Shown: positions 8,331 through 18,469 of the stretch, piece by piece | Numbering within the stretch: position 1 is the first letter of the stretch | Layout: each line of letters begins with the position of its first letter | DNA from: Rhizobium phaseoli | GTDB taxonomy: Bacteria; Pseudomonadota; Alphaproteobacteria; Rhizobiales; Rhizobiaceae | Direction of reading: 5' to 3' | DNA length: 64,000 bases | Assembly (NCBI RefSeq): GCF_003985125.1 | Contig: NZ_ML133570.1 | Coordinates: 62,001 to 126,000 of the forward strand | Translations under genes and position numbers: made by a program | Notes under the pieces: generated by a model | The model's database searches: none | What the model was told of the DNA's origin: nothing | The model's input: only the letters and a program-made list of their open reading frames with translations

Positions 8331-8834
8331 TCAGGCGAACTGCAGATGGCGCTTGATGCCGACGTCAGGCATCTTGTCGTCATCGAGATTGGCCTTGGCG
8401 ATCTCCCAGCCGAACTTCAGCGTGTTGCCAGTGGAAACCCAGATCTCGGCGTCGTCGATATGTAGAGATAACATGGTGAGCTTGGGATCTTTTTTGCCGC
8501 CGTCATACCAGGCCGCCACCATCGAGCTCCAATATTCCTCGATCTTGGAAGGGTCGGGGCGCACCTCGATCACGCCGGAAAGACAGGCGTGATAGTCATG
8601 ATCCTTGCCGATGACGCAGAAATGGGCGCGGCTGCCGGGCTTGATGGAGCGCACGATATCGGCGTCGGTCTTGGTATAGAACCAGATCGTGTTGGTGGTG
8701 GGATCTGCATGGGGCGCCATCGGCTGCATGTGCATATCCAGCCCGGAAATTCCGAGCATTCCGGCATGAACGCCGTTGACCTGATCCCAGAGTTGACGTG
8801 CCGGTTGTTCCTGCGCCTCGCTGAGACTAGCCAT
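8331..8834 (-). CDS. Pyridoxamine 5'-phosphate oxidase-like general stress protein
   Basis: A 167-residue split-barrel flavin-binding protein resembling general stress protein 26 (Pyrid_ox_like family). Recognisable segments are TIWFYTKTDADI, RAHFCVIGKDHDYHACLSG and the C-terminal WVSTGNTLKFGWEIAKANL. Such proteins usually bind FMN or F420-like cofactors and are induced under stress; activity cannot be read from the sequence. Start taken at ATG 8834 with AAGGA upstream; the longer frame reaching 8987 runs into the yebC promoter and start region. It is divergent from yebC with about 140 bases between. Confidence 0.85.
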   Translation of the reverse strand: MASLSEAQEQPARQLWDQVNGVHAGMLGISGLDMHMQPMAPHADPTTNTIWFYTKTDADIVRSIKPGSRAHFCVIGKDHDYHACLSGVIEVRPDPSKIEEYWSSMVAAWYDGGKKDPKLTMLSLHIDDAEIWVSTGNTLKFGWEIAKANLDDDKMPDVGIKRHLQFA

Positions 8835-8975
8835 GACCGTTCCTTTCCATTGGATAGAGTTCGGTTGAAACGTCATCCTTTCGCCTTTGTTCCGAATTGC
8901 TTTTCCCTTGAACGGGTGCCGTTTCGCTCTTATAAGGCGGCCCATTCCGAACAATGAGACGTGAACAGGGGTGCC

Positions 8976-9722
8976 ATGGCTGGCCATTCACAGTTTAAAA
9001 ACATCATGCACCGCAAGGGCCGTCAGGATGCCGTGCGGTCGAAAATGTTCTCCAAGCTCGCGCGCGAAATCACCGTTGCCGCCAAGGCCGGCCTGCCCGA
9101 CCCGACGATGAATGCCCGTCTTCGCCTGGCGATCCAGAACGCCAAGGCCCAGTCCATGCCGAAGGACAACATCGATCGCGCCATCAAGAAGGCAGCCGGC
9201 GCCGACGGCGAAAACTATGACGAAGTCCGCTACGAGGGTTATGGTCCCGGCGGCACGGCGATCATCGTCGAAGCCCTGACCGACAATCGCAACCGCACCG
9301 CCTCCAACGTCCGCTCGATCTTCACCAAGGCCGGCGGCGCTCTCGGCGAAACCGGTTCCGTGTCCTTCTCCTTCGACCATGTCGGCGAAATCACCTACAA
9401 GCTTTCGGTCGGGGATGCTGACAAGGTGATGGAAGCCGCGATCGAAGCCGGCGCCGACGACGTCGAGACCGATGAAGAGGGCCACTACATCACCTGCGCC
9501 TTCGAAGCCCTCGGCGACGTCTCAAAAGCGCTGGAGTCCGGCCTCGGCGAAGCCGAAACCGTCAAGGCCGTCTGGCGCGCCCAGAACAATGTGCCGGTGG
9601 ACGAGGAAAAAGCCCAGTCGCTGATGAAGCTGATCGACAGCCTGGAAGATGATGACGACGTGCAGAACGTCTATTCCAATTTCGAGGTCTCGGAAGAAGT
9701 GCTGGCGAAGCTCTCGGCCTGA
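8976..9722 (+). CDS. yebC: YebC/PmpR-family transcriptional regulator
   Basis: YebC/PmpR/TACO1-family protein (248 aa); members act as DNA-binding regulators or help ribosomes through difficult peptides. The start [18 protein letters not shown] is the family N-terminus, and [19 protein letters not shown] is the most conserved internal block. An acidic C-terminal region ([15 protein letters not shown]) is also typical. The in-frame codons before 8976 are leader. In many proteobacteria yebC lies beside ruvCAB; here ruvC is about 4 kb downstream, with a monooxygenase and a chemoreceptor between. A terminator follows at 9743-9771. Confidence 0.95.
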   Translation: MAGHSQFKNIMHRKGRQDAVRSKMFSKLAREITVAAKAGLPDPTMNARLRLAIQNAKAQSMPKDNIDRAIKKAAGADGENYDEVRYEGYGPGGTAIIVEALTDNRNRTASNVRSIFTKAGGALGETGSVSFSFDHVGEITYKLSVGDADKVMEAAIEAGADDVETDEEGHYITCAFEALGDVSKALESGLGEAETVKAVWRAQNNVPVDEEKAQSLMKLIDSLEDDDDVQNVYSNFEVSEEVLAKLSA

Positions 9723-9742
9723 CCTTCCAACGATCCTCCATG

Positions 9743-9771
9743 AAAAACCCGGCCGTGACGCCGGGTTTTTT
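9743..9771. terminator. Rho-independent terminator between convergent yebC and monooxygenase
   Basis: AAAAA then CCCGGC (9748-9753), a 6-base loop, GCCGGG (9760-9765), then a run of six T. The flanking A and T runs make it usable in both directions, fitting its place between convergent genes. Confidence 0.9.
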
Positions 9772-9794
9772 GTCCCGAGCCGCGCGTTGCGAAC

Positions 9795-10796
9795 CTATGC
9801 GGCCACCCGCATGAAGTTTCCGAGGCCCGCGAATAGTTCCACCGATCTCAGCCGCGTCTCGATATCATGGATCGGCATGGAGATGATCACCTCGTCGGCC
9901 TGCGTTTCCTTGAGAAACGCTGTCAGTTTTGTCTCCGCCGTCTCCGGCGAGCCGACCACGGCATAACGCAGCGTGTTTTCGACGTTCATCTTCTCCATCG
10001 GTGACCAGAACGCCTCCATATCGGCCACCGGTCGCGGAAACGGACCGCGGACATTGCGGCGCAAGTTGACGAACTGCTGCTGAGCCGAAGTGAAATGATA
10101 GCGCGCCTCCTCGTCCGTCGCCGCTACCGCGCCCATGACGCCGACCATCACATAGGGCTTGTCGAGCGTCGACGAGGGTTGGAAGCGATCGCGGTAGATG
10201 CCGATCGCATCGAGCAGCATGTCGGGCGCGAAATGCGACGCAAAGGCATAGGGAAGCCCGAGCATGGCGGCAAGCTGGGCGCTGTAGAGGCTGGAGCCGA
10301 GCAGCCAGATCGGAACACGCGAACCGCTGCCGGGAACGGCGAGGATCGCCTGGTTCTCGACAGGCGTGCCGAGCAGCTGCTGCAGTTCGACCACGTCGTT
10401 CGGAAAGCTGTTGGCGCCGGCCTCAAGGTTTCGCCGCAGCGCCTGTGCCGTGCGCATATCCGTCCCCGGCGCACGTCCGAGGCCGAGATCGACGCGGCCG
10501 GGGAAGAGCGCCTCCAAGGTGCCGAACTGCTCGGCGATGACGAGTGGAGAATGATTGGGCAGCATGATGCCACCGGAGCCGATGCGGATGCTTTTCGTCG
10601 CCGCCCCGACATGACCGATGACGACGGCGGTGGCTGCACTGGCGATCCCCGGCATGCCGTGATGTTCGGCGAGCCAGAAGCGCTTGTAGCCGAATTCCTC
10701 GGCCTTGCGGGCCATTCGCGCCGAGCTTTCGAGCGACTGGCTGACGGTGCTGCCTTCGGCAACGGGGGAAAGGTCGAGGATGGAGAAGGGAACCAT
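9795..10796 (-). CDS. Luciferase-like FMN-dependent monooxygenase (LLM class)
   Basis: A 333-residue TIM-barrel flavin monooxygenase of the bacterial luciferase-like family, group with MsnO8/YhbW-type members. Visible marks are [12 protein letters not shown] at the N-terminus, [42 protein letters not shown] and the [16 protein letters not shown] block. Start [11 protein letters not shown] at 10796; the 25 residues further upstream are unlike the family. It converges on yebC and shares the terminator. Substrate cannot be inferred; these enzymes often act in desulfonation or oxidative breakdown of small molecules. Confidence 0.9.
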   Translation of the reverse strand: MVPFSILDLSPVAEGSTVSQSLESSARMARKAEEFGYKRFWLAEHHGMPGIASAATAVVIGHVGAATKSIRIGSGGIMLPNHSPLVIAEQFGTLEALFPGRVDLGLGRAPGTDMRTAQALRRNLEAGANSFPNDVVELQQLLGTPVENQAILAVPGSGSRVPIWLLGSSLYSAQLAAMLGLPYAFASHFAPDMLLDAIGIYRDRFQPSSTLDKPYVMVGVMGAVAATDEEARYHFTSAQQQFVNLRRNVRGPFPRPVADMEAFWSPMEKMNVENTLRYAVVGSPETAETKLTAFLKETQADEVIISMPIHDIETRLRSVELFAGLGNFMRVAA

Positions 10797-10919
10797 GGGA
10801 AACCTGCCGGCCAGTTGAACGATGCAGCCTATGTAGGTTCGCGCCCGCGCCATTCCAAACCATGCACGCAAACAAAAGGGCCGGCGAACGCGGCCCAGGC
10901 GGGATGCCGGAAGCAGTGC

Positions 10920-13235
10920 CTACCGGTGACGGCGCAGCACATGCACCTCGGCGCTCGGCCTGTGGTCGCTGTGCGGCAGCGTAAAATTGCCGAGCTGGCG
11001 ATCCATTTCCAGGGCTTCCGTCGCCAGCCGGTGGATCGCTTCCGTCGTCTCCTCAACCATCGAGGCATTCTGCTGTGTCATCGCGTCGAGTTCGGCGACG
11101 GCGCTGTTGATCTCCCGCAGCGTATTGGCCTCCTCGCGGGTCGATTCCATGATCTCGTTGATCTGCCCGTTGATCGCCTCGACATGCGCGCCGATGCCGG
11201 TCAGCGCGACACCTGCCCTTTCCACAAGCGATACGCCGCTTTCGACCTCATGCGTCGATTTCTGCAGCAGGCTGGAGATCTCCTTGGCCGCGCTCGACGA
11301 GCGCTGGGCGAGCTCGCGCACTTCCATGGCGACGACAGCAAAACCCTTGCCCGATTCACCGGCGCGCGCCGCCTCGACACCGGCATTGAGCGCCAGAAGG
11401 TTGGTCTGGAAGGCGATGTCGTCGATGACGGAGATGATTGTGTTGATCTGGCGTGAGGAGGTCTGGATCGCCTCCATGGCCGCGATCGTCTCACGCATGA
11501 TCTGGCCGGAGCCGGTCGTCTCCTTTTTGGCGTCGCGGGCGATGCGCTCGGCCTGTTCGGCCCGCTCGATCTGCCGGCGGACGGACTGGGTGATCGCGCT
11601 GATTGCATTCGCCGTCTCAGTGATCGAGCCGGCCTGGCGCTCGGTGCGCCCGGCAAGCTCGTCGGCGCCGGTACGCATCTCCTCGGAGCTGGCCCGCACC
11701 GCCATCGAGTTGCCGCCGATGGCCGTCATGGTTTCGCTCAGCGTCGCGAGCGCTTCGTTGAAATTGATGCGCAGGCTTTCGAGCTCGTTCGGGAAGCGCC
11801 GATCGATCTGATAGGCGAGATCCCCGTTCGCCAGATGATGCAGGCCCTCATCGATCGCCTCCACCACCTGCTGCAGCGTCTGCGCCTCTGCCTCGCGCTC
11901 GGCAAGGTTCTGCTGGCGGTCCTGCTCGGCCTGTAGGCGTGTCTCTTCGCTGGCGGCTTCCAGTTCGCGGCCTTCGATCAGCGACTGCCGGAAGCGGGCA
12001 AGCGCGTTGGCCATCGTGCCGATCTCATCTTTTCGGCTCAGGCTGCCGATCTCGGTGTTGAGCTTGCCGTCGGCGACATCGCGCGTGACGCCGGCAAGCC
12101 GCGCAAGCGGCGAGAACAGAAAATTGGTGACGAGGCCGGTGGCGATCGCCATGACGACGAGCACGCCGATGCCGATCATCGTCAGCAAAGTGGCGATCTC
12201 CAGCGAGCCGGCATTGAGTTCGCTGAGCAGCACGCTTTCGACCACGAGGAAGCGATCGCCGCGATAATCGATGCCGCGGACATAGGCGCGCGCTGAGCCG
12301 TCCGTCCTGTTGAAATCGGCCACCGTCATCGCCGAACTGGCAAGCGCGTCCTTGATGAAGGTGAAGGGAGCGGCATCGAGCGTCGCAAGTTTGCCGCTCG
12401 CATCGAGACCGATCGCTGAACCATCGGCAGAGACGATCGCCGCCCGCGCGGTGCTGCCCTGAACAATCCCCTTTGCCAGGATGCTGGCGACGATGTCGTC
12501 ACGCACCTTGAACAGGATGATGCCCTTGGCCGCGCCGAGCTTGACGATCGGCACGGCATAGAAGATCGCCGACCTGCCGCTGGCCGCATCGACGCGGAGC
12601 CCGGAAAAGCCTGTCGGTGCGGCATCATCGGTCGCCTTGGCGGTATTCTCGATCGCCTTGGCGAAAGCGATGCCAGCGCCGGTCGTCTTCCAAGCGTCCG
12701 ACTTCAGATTCTCGGCGAAGTCGTCTTCCTTCTTGTAGGAATAGAGAACGGAACCATCGAGATCGGCGATCAAGAGATCGCTGAAAGCAGTGTCTTCGAG
12801 GTCGCGGGCGACTTCGCCCTGCGTCTTTTCATGGTTCGAATAATAAAAGCCGCTCGGCGCTTCAGGCTTCATCAGCTTCTCGCGCTGATCGGCCGGGTTG
12901 GGATTGGCCGTGATGAAGACTTTCTTCAGCTCGGCGCGGGCATCGCCGGAGGTCTTCTCGATGGTCTTCCAGCCGCTCTTCAGGCTGGTGATCGACATCT
13001 GCAGCGCCTCGATGCGGGCAATGGAATTGGCCTGGTTCTCGAGCTGCGCCAGCTGGTCCTGCAGCATGTCGCCGCGGAAGATCAGCACGCTCTCCTTGGC
13101 CTTCAGCGCCTGCTCGTCTGAGATGCGGCTGCTGGCGAAATAGGCGAGCACGTCGATCACCGCGATCGACAGCACGGTCATCAGGATGAATGTGGCAATG
13201 ACCTTGAAGGACAGGGATTGAAATCTCTGAGCCAT
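10920..13235 (-). CDS. Methyl-accepting chemotaxis protein, transmembrane with large sensor
   Basis: A 771-residue chemoreceptor. Start MAQRFQSLSFKVIATFILM gives a cytoplasmic stub and a first membrane helix; the longer frame from 13373 adds 46 unsupported residues. About 300 periplasmic residues follow, then a second helix (IGIGVLVVMAIATGLV), a HAMP domain (RLAGVTRDVADGKLNTEIG), a second HAMP-like stretch and the long coiled signalling hairpin with [19 protein letters not shown] at its tip. No CheR-tethering pentapeptide is obvious at the end (VLRRHR). Ligand unknown. It is divergent from ruvC and apart from the che cluster near 60-64 kb. Confidence 0.95.
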   Translation of the reverse strand: MAQRFQSLSFKVIATFILMTVLSIAVIDVLAYFASSRISDEQALKAKESVLIFRGDMLQDQLAQLENQANSIARIEALQMSITSLKSGWKTIEKTSGDARAELKKVFITANPNPADQREKLMKPEAPSGFYYSNHEKTQGEVARDLEDTAFSDLLIADLDGSVLYSYKKEDDFAENLKSDAWKTTGAGIAFAKAIENTAKATDDAAPTGFSGLRVDAASGRSAIFYAVPIVKLGAAKGIILFKVRDDIVASILAKGIVQGSTARAAIVSADGSAIGLDASGKLATLDAAPFTFIKDALASSAMTVADFNRTDGSARAYVRGIDYRGDRFLVVESVLLSELNAGSLEIATLLTMIGIGVLVVMAIATGLVTNFLFSPLARLAGVTRDVADGKLNTEIGSLSRKDEIGTMANALARFRQSLIEGRELEAASEETRLQAEQDRQQNLAEREAEAQTLQQVVEAIDEGLHHLANGDLAYQIDRRFPNELESLRINFNEALATLSETMTAIGGNSMAVRASSEEMRTGADELAGRTERQAGSITETANAISAITQSVRRQIERAEQAERIARDAKKETTGSGQIMRETIAAMEAIQTSSRQINTIISVIDDIAFQTNLLALNAGVEAARAGESGKGFAVVAMEVRELAQRSSSAAKEISSLLQKSTHEVESGVSLVERAGVALTGIGAHVEAINGQINEIMESTREEANTLREINSAVAELDAMTQQNASMVEETTEAIHRLATEALEMDRQLGNFTLPHSDHRPSAEVHVLRRHR

Positions 13236-13476
13236 GTACGACGAACCCCTTCTGAACGCGTCTGCCGGCGCGGGCAGGCGGCATGAGCCTGATCGGCCGA
13301 TCTTCAAACAGAACCTCGGGGGCTTATCTCTTTGCGACACGAGACCCCCTTCGTATTTGACACTAGAATTCAAGCATCTGTTTTAATTCGCGGTAAATGG
13401 AGCGGCTTATTCGAGAAGGTTTTTGTTTTGTTCACATATCGATGGCAGTTATTTCGCAGTCGCTATAGGTTAAACC

Positions 13477-13989
13477 ATGCAAAATACGATTCGCATCGTC
13501 GGCATCGATCCAGGACTTCGCCGCACCGGCTGGGGAATCATCGACACGCTGGGCAATTCCCTGCGGTTTGTAGCCTCGGGAACCGTGACCTCCGACGGAG
13601 ACATGGATCTCGCCTCCCGCCTCTGCCAGCTGCATGATGGCCTGGCGGAGGTCGTCCACGCTTACAAGCCGGATGAGGCCGCCGTCGAACAGACCTTCGT
13701 CAACAAAGATGCGGTGGCGACCCTCAAGCTTGGCCAGGCCCGCGGCATCGCCATGCTGGTGCCGGCGCGTGCCGGTCTGCACGTCTCCGAATATGCGCCC
13801 AACGCCGTCAAGAAAGCCGTCATCGGCGTCGGCCACGGCGAAAAACATCAGATTCACATGATGTTAAAGATCCTGATGCCGAAAGTCGAATTCAAGGGCG
13901 ACGATGCCGCCGACGCCCTGGCGATCGCCATCTGTCATGCCCACAATCGCGGCAGCAATCGGATGCGGCAGGCACTGGTCTGTTCTTGA
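13477..13989 (+). CDS. ruvC: RuvC, Holliday junction resolvase
   Basis: RuvC (170 aa) cuts Holliday junctions bound by RuvAB at the end of homologous recombination. The catalytic acids are visible: Asp11 in [14 protein letters not shown], Glu71 in [11 protein letters not shown], and Asp143/Asp146 in [15 protein letters not shown] basic loop [14 protein letters not shown] contacts DNA. Length matches the family. The usual ruvCAB order is kept, but a two-gene toxin-antitoxin module lies between ruvC and ruvA. No strong ribosome site precedes the ATG. Confidence 0.97.
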   Translation: MQNTIRIVGIDPGLRRTGWGIIDTLGNSLRFVASGTVTSDGDMDLASRLCQLHDGLAEVVHAYKPDEAAVEQTFVNKDAVATLKLGQARGIAMLVPARAGLHVSEYAPNAVKKAVIGVGHGEKHQIHMMLKILMPKVEFKGDDAADALAIAICHAHNRGSNRMRQALVCS

Positions 13990-14035
13990 CTTGTTCCAAC
14001 AGTAAGGATAATTCTTACTTCGAAGGAGCAGCAAG

Positions 14036-14287
14036 ATGCGCGTCACGTCCAAAGGCCAGGTCACCATTCCTCGCGATCTCAGAGAGCTCGCCGGCATCGA
14101 GGCCAACAGCGAGGTCATCTTCTCGATCGAGAATGGCAAGCTGGTTCTCTCGCCGAAGAACTGCAAGCAGGAGATCGAGGATCGGGGCCGGCTCGACCGT
14201 TTCCTGCAGACGATCCGCCGTCTCGAAGGCACCGGCGATCAGGCGATTGATGCCGAAGACCTCATGTCGATGACCCGTGATCGCTGA
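14036..14287 (+). CDS. AbrB/MazE-type antitoxin
   Basis: An 83-residue protein starting MRVTSKGQVTIPRDLRELAG, the classic swapped-hairpin AbrB/SpoVT DNA-binding domain with GQVTIP motif. The rest, with acidic RRLEGTGDQAIDAEDLM, should wrap the toxin. AAGGAG lies just before the ATG. The stop codon overlaps the start of the PIN-domain gene by one base (TGATG), the coupled arrangement of antitoxin and toxin. It probably binds its own promoter between 13990 and 14035, a gap of only 46 bases after ruvC. The name VapB-like would be equally valid. Confidence 0.9.
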   Translation: MRVTSKGQVTIPRDLRELAGIEANSEVIFSIENGKLVLSPKNCKQEIEDRGRLDRFLQTIRRLEGTGDQAIDAEDLMSMTRDR

Positions 14288-14700
14288 TGGCAACGCTTGT
14301 CGATACAAATATACTCGTCGATCTGGCTGTGGCCGGTTCGGACTGGCACGATTGGTCGCGTCGAAAAATGCTCGACGTCTTCAGAGATGGCCCGGTCCTT
14401 ATAAATCCGATCATCTATTCCGAATTTTCCGTTCGCTACGAAGATATGGATGAAGTCGAGCAACTGCTTCCGCAGGATGAATTCCGCCGCGAGAACCTGC
14501 CTTGGCCGGCTGTCTTCGCCGCAGCTCAAGCCTTCCGGCTTTACCGTCGCGCCGGCGGACGGCGCGATCAGATATTGCCCGACTTCCTCATCGGCGCCCA
14601 TGCGGCGATAAGAGGCTACAAGATTTTGACCCGCGACCCCGGCGGATACCGATCTTATTTCCCCTCCGTTGAACTTATCACGCCCGAAACGCACCCTTGA
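14287..14700 (+). CDS. PIN-domain ribonuclease toxin (VapC-like)
   Basis: A 137-residue PIN-domain nuclease, predicted to cleave RNA when freed from the upstream AbrB-type antitoxin. The acidic site is complete: Asp in [11 protein letters not shown], Glu in [12 protein letters not shown], Asp in [11 protein letters not shown] and Asp in [13 protein letters not shown]. It therefore looks intact and active. The gene starts inside the antitoxin stop and ends only 13 bases before ruvA, so ruvA transcription may partly pass through the module. Target RNA is not predictable. Confidence 0.9.
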   Translation: MATLVDTNILVDLAVAGSDWHDWSRRKMLDVFRDGPVLINPIIYSEFSVRYEDMDEVEQLLPQDEFRRENLPWPAVFAAAQAFRLYRRAGGRRDQILPDFLIGAHAAIRGYKILTRDPGGYRSYFPSVELITPETHP

Positions 14701-14713
14701 GAGACCGCGCCCC

Positions 14714-15328
14714 ATGATCGGCAAGCTGAAAGGCACCATAGACGAGATCGGCGAAGATTATGTGCTCGTCGACGTGCACGGCGTCTGCTACGTCGCCCAC
14801 TGCTCCGCCCGCACCCTGTCCAAGCTCGGCTCGGCCGGCGAGGCCTGCGTGCTGTTCATCGAGACCTATGTGCGCGAGGATCAGTTGAAACTCTTCGGCT
14901 TCATGACTGCATTGGAGCGGGAGTGGTTCAACCTGCTCCAAAGCGTTCAGGGGGTGGGCGCCAAGGTCGCGCTTGCCGTGCTCTCGACCTTGACGCCGAG
15001 CGAACTCGCCAATGCGATTGCCCTGCAGGACCGCGCCGCCGTTTCCCGCGCGCCGGGCGTCGGCCCGAAAGTGGCGATGCGCCTCGTCACCGAGCTCAAG
15101 AACCGGGCGCCGGCCTTTGCCGGGGAAGCGATCAATATCGCCCTCAAGCAGGAACTCGGCGAAGGTGTCGCGGCCGCGCCGGTCGCCGATGCGGTCTCCG
15201 CGCTGACCAACCTCGGCTACAGCAGAGACCAGGCGGCCAATGCAGTTGCGGCGGCGATGAAGACGGCCGGCGACGGCGCAGACAGCGCTAAACTGATCAG
15301 GCTGGGATTGAAGGAGTTGGCGCGGTGA
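14714..15328 (+). CDS. ruvA: RuvA, Holliday junction branch-migration subunit
   Basis: RuvA (204 aa) forms the tetramer that holds a Holliday junction and positions RuvB motors. [26 protein letters not shown] is the N-terminal OB domain start; two helix-hairpin-helix units follow ([15 protein letters not shown] and [18 protein letters not shown]), and the C-terminal RuvB-binding domain contains [16 protein letters not shown]. The true start is 14714, not the in-frame ATG at 14669 that lies inside the toxin gene. It is followed by ruvB after 82 bases. Confidence 0.97.
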   Translation: MIGKLKGTIDEIGEDYVLVDVHGVCYVAHCSARTLSKLGSAGEACVLFIETYVREDQLKLFGFMTALEREWFNLLQSVQGVGAKVALAVLSTLTPSELANAIALQDRAAVSRAPGVGPKVAMRLVTELKNRAPAFAGEAINIALKQELGEGVAAAPVADAVSALTNLGYSRDQAANAVAAAMKTAGDGADSAKLIRLGLKELAR

Positions 15329-15410
15329 AGCCCGGAAAAACGACGGTTGGATATCGAGGCGACCTTTTTTTGGTGTATTGCTGTGACAGGTTTCAAAACG
15401 GAATAAGAGC

Positions 15411-16451
15411 ATGAGCGAACCCGCCCGCCTGATATCGCCGGAAAAGCGGGGCGAAGATCTCGACATGACCCTGCGCCCGCAATCGCTAGACGAATTCACC
15501 GGTCAGGCGGAAGCGCGCGCCAATCTCAAGGTCTTCATCGAGGCCGCGAAGAACCGCGGCGAGGCGCTGGACCATGTGCTTTTCGTCGGTCCGCCCGGTC
15601 TCGGCAAGACGACGCTGGCGCAGATCATGGCGAAGGAACTCGGCGTCAATTTCCGCTCGACGTCAGGCCCTGTTATCGCCAAGGCCGGCGATCTCGCCGC
15701 ACTACTCACCAATCTCGAGGAGCGCGATGTGCTCTTCATCGACGAAATCCATCGCCTCAATCCGGCGGTGGAGGAAATCCTTTATCCGGCCATGGAAGAT
15801 TTCCAATTGGACCTCATCATCGGCGAGGGCCCTGCCGCCCGCTCGGTGAAAATCGATCTGTCGAAATTCACCCTGGTGGCGGCGACCACCCGCCTCGGCC
15901 TGCTGACGACGCCGTTGCGCGACCGCTTCGGCATCCCGGTGCGCCTGAGCTTCTATACCGTCGAGGAGCTGGAGCTGATCGTGCGCCGCGGCGCGCGGCT
16001 AATGAACCTGCCGATGACCGAAGAAGGTGCGCGCGAGATCGCCAGACGCGCCCGCGGTACGCCACGCATCGCCGGCCGGCTGCTGCGGCGCGTGCGCGAT
16101 TTCGCCGAGGTGGCAAGGGCGGAAGCCGTCACCCGCGAGATCGCCGACGAGGCGCTGACCCGCTTGCTCGTCGACAATGTCGGCTTCGATCAGCTCGACA
16201 AGCGTTACCTTAACATGATCGCCGTCAATTTCGGCGGCGGCCCGGTCGGTATCGAAACCATCGCCGCCGGCCTGTCGGAACCGCGCGACGCAATCGAGGA
16301 CATCATCGAGCCTTACATGATCCAGCAGGGTTTCATTCAGCGCACGCCGCGCGGCCGTGTTCTGACCGCAATCGCGTGGAAACATCTCGGAATGCAACCG
16401 CCCAAGGAAATGGAGGCTGCGCAGTTCCGGCTGTTCCAGGAGGACGACTGA
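15411..16451 (+). CDS. ruvB: RuvB, Holliday junction branch-migration ATPase
   Basis: RuvB (346 aa) is the hexameric AAA+ motor that moves Holliday junctions with RuvA. Walker A is [12 protein letters not shown] (about residues 62-73), Walker [11 protein letters not shown], sensor 1 [19 protein letters not shown], and the arginine-rich sensor 2 [17 protein letters not shown]. The C-terminal winged-helix domain ends [11 protein letters not shown]. Length and motifs are normal. Its TGA is directly followed by the GTG start of a phosphoesterase gene with no spacer. Confidence 0.98.
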   Translation: MSEPARLISPEKRGEDLDMTLRPQSLDEFTGQAEARANLKVFIEAAKNRGEALDHVLFVGPPGLGKTTLAQIMAKELGVNFRSTSGPVIAKAGDLAALLTNLEERDVLFIDEIHRLNPAVEEILYPAMEDFQLDLIIGEGPAARSVKIDLSKFTLVAATTRLGLLTTPLRDRFGIPVRLSFYTVEELELIVRRGARLMNLPMTEEGAREIARRARGTPRIAGRLLRRVRDFAEVARAEAVTREIADEALTRLLVDNVGFDQLDKRYLNMIAVNFGGGPVGIETIAAGLSEPRDAIEDIIEPYMIQQGFIQRTPRGRVLTAIAWKHLGMQPPKEMEAAQFRLFQEDD

Positions 16452-17351
16452 GTGATCACCCGCCGCGGATTTTTCAAGCTTGTCGGCGGCGGTATCGCAG
16501 GTGTTATGTCGCTCGGCGGTTACGCCTTCGCCTATGAACCGCTGGCGCGACTGGGCATCGCCCGTTACCGGCTGACGCCGCCGGGATGGACTCCGGGGCT
16601 GAAGCTCCGCGTTGTCGCGCTCGCCGATATTCATGCCTGCGAACCCTGGATGTCGGCAAACCGCATCACAGCGATCTGCCACAGGGCGAATGAACTCGAA
16701 GGCGACGTCACCGTCCTGCTCGGCGATTACGCCTCGGGCATGAACATGGTGACGCAATACGTGCATTCGAGCCAGTGGTCGAAGGCGCTGGCCACTCTGC
16801 AGGCCCCTCTCGGCGTCCATGCGATCATGGGCAATCATGACTGGTGGGAGGACGGGACTGCCCAGAAGAACGGCGGGATGACATTCGGACACCGGGCGCT
16901 TGCCGACGTCGGCATCCCGGTCTACGGCAACCGCGCCGTTCGGCTCGAAAAGGACGGCCGCGGCTTCTGGTTCGCGGGCCTCGAAGACCAGCTGGCGCTG
17001 CTGCCCGGCAGGAAATGGGGGCGCACACGCATGCTTGGCCTCGACGACCTCGACGGCACGATGGCGCAGGTGACCGACGATGCGCCCGTCATTCTGCTTG
17101 CTCATGAGCCCGATATCTTTCCGCGCGTGCCCGAGCGCGTCTCGCTGACGCTGTCCGGCCACACCCATGGCGGGCAGATCCGTTTCCTCGGCCGTTCGCC
17201 GATCGTCCCCTCGCGTTACGGCAATCGCTACGCCTATGGCCATATCGTCGAGGAGGGGCGCAATATCATCGTGTCCGGCGGCCTCGGCTGCTCCATCGCG
17301 CCGGTCCGCTTCGGTGTGCCGCCGGAAATCGTCGTAATCGATCTCGGATAA
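16452..17351 (+). CDS. Tat-exported calcineurin-like phosphoesterase
   Basis: A 299-residue metallophosphoesterase of the YaeI/UDP-diacylglucosamine-like group. It begins with a twin-arginine signal (TRRGFFKLVGGG) and a hydrophobic stretch, so it should cross the inner membrane folded. Metal-binding blocks are LADIHA, LLGDYA, IMGNHDWW, LLAHEPD and LSGHTHGGQ. The start is GTG, placed immediately after the ruvB TGA, so it is read from the ruvB transcript by coupled translation. No functional link to recombination is implied. Possible substrates are phospholipid or nucleotide phosphodiesters. Confidence 0.88.
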   Translation: MITRRGFFKLVGGGIAGVMSLGGYAFAYEPLARLGIARYRLTPPGWTPGLKLRVVALADIHACEPWMSANRITAICHRANELEGDVTVLLGDYASGMNMVTQYVHSSQWSKALATLQAPLGVHAIMGNHDWWEDGTAQKNGGMTFGHRALADVGIPVYGNRAVRLEKDGRGFWFAGLEDQLALLPGRKWGRTRMLGLDDLDGTMAQVTDDAPVILLAHEPDIFPRVPERVSLTLSGHTHGGQIRFLGRSPIVPSRYGNRYAYGHIVEEGRNIIVSGGLGCSIAPVRFGVPPEIVVIDLG

Positions 17352-17358
17352 GAATGAC

Positions 17359-17865
17359 ATGAGCAAGCGCACCCACATCCGCCTGACTGTGGGCGCTCAA
17401 CGTTTCAACCATCGCATCGCCGGCCTCGCCTTTCGCGATGGCCATGTGCTCGTTCATCGCGCCGTGCACGAGCCCTTCTGGACCTTTCCTGGGGGAACGG
17501 CGGAAATCGGCGAGACCTCGGAAGAAACGCTAAAACGGGAGATGATGGAGGAACTCGGCCTCAACGTCACAGTCTCGCGCCTCCTCTGGACCGTCGAGAA
17601 TTTTTTCCACTGCGAACAGCGCGACTGGCATGAACTCGGCTTCTATTATCTGATGGAAATCCCACCGGAATTTCCCTTTCGGCCGCATGAGATCGTCCAT
17701 CGCGTCGAAGACGGCGACAACCATCTCGAGTTCAAATGGGTTGCGGCGACGCGCACAGCCCTGACCGCGCTCGACATCCCGCCCTATTTCATTGCCCAGG
17801 AAATCGAGAACCTGCCGGCAGCACCGCGTCATCTCGTCTGGCGCGACGGCAATCTTGATGACTGA
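17359..17865 (+). CDS. Nudix hydrolase
   Basis: A 168-residue Nudix protein cleaving a nucleoside diphosphate linked to another group. The box GGTAEIGETSEETLKREMME runs on into ELG and satisfies Gx5Ex7REUxEExGU completely, so the metal site should be intact. The start at 17359 lies 7 bases after the preceding gene, suggesting the same transcript as ruvB and the phosphoesterase. No extra domain is seen. Substrate cannot be deduced. Confidence 0.92.
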   Translation: MSKRTHIRLTVGAQRFNHRIAGLAFRDGHVLVHRAVHEPFWTFPGGTAEIGETSEETLKREMMEELGLNVTVSRLLWTVENFFHCEQRDWHELGFYYLMEIPPEFPFRPHEIVHRVEDGDNHLEFKWVAATRTALTALDIPPYFIAQEIENLPAAPRHLVWRDGNLDD

Positions 17866-17903
17866 CGCAAACATTCCGCAAGCGCTTGAGAGGAAAGCCG
17901 CCG

Positions 17904-18467
17904 ATGTCGACCGTCGATCCCGTCAGGGTCTTTCGCAAACTTGCCTATAACAACGCCCTTGCCAACCACCGTCTGTTGCGCGCTTGCGCAGCCTTGAAAC
18001 CTGGCGAATTCGAAGCGCCGCGCACGGGCTTCTTCCCCTCGATCAAGGAAACCTTGAACCACATCATCACGGTCGACTGGTTCTATGTCGATGGCATGGA
18101 AGGCGGCACGCTTGGCTACCAGGCCTTCGAGATCGAAGAACCCTTCGACGACATAGCATCGCTGAGCGCAGCGCAGGCGGCGGTCGACCTCCGCCTGACG
18201 GTGCTCTGTGAGGCCCTGAGCCCGGAGGGGCTGGTCTCGACCGTCAGGCTCCATCGCGGCGACCGCATTCAGGAGGAGCGCATGGACGACGTGCTCGCCC
18301 ATCTCTTCCAGCACCAGACCCATCATCGCGGCCAGGTGCACGCGATGCTTTCCGGCTCCGGCGTCGCTCCGCCGCAACTCGATGAATTCATCGTCGCCGA
18401 CGATGCGCGGTTTCGGGGCAAGGAAGTCGCCGAGCTTGGCTGGAGCGAGGAGATGCTGGCACGTTAG
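17904..18467 (+). CDS. DinB/YfiT-family metal-binding protein
   Basis: A 187-residue four-helix bundle of the DinB superfamily, often thiol-dependent transferases or damage-inducible proteins. The metal-binding histidines are visible in TLNHIITVDWFYVD and in HQTHHRGQVHAM. Start at ATG 17904, with AGAGGA in the leader and 38 bases after the Nudix gene. Probable last gene of the run beginning with ruvB. Specific reaction unknown. Confidence 0.87.
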   Translation: MSTVDPVRVFRKLAYNNALANHRLLRACAALKPGEFEAPRTGFFPSIKETLNHIITVDWFYVDGMEGGTLGYQAFEIEEPFDDIASLSAAQAAVDLRLTVLCEALSPEGLVSTVRLHRGDRIQEERMDDVLAHLFQHQTHHRGQVHAMLSGSGVAPPQLDEFIVADDARFRGKEVAELGWSEEMLAR

Positions 18468-18469
18468 AG

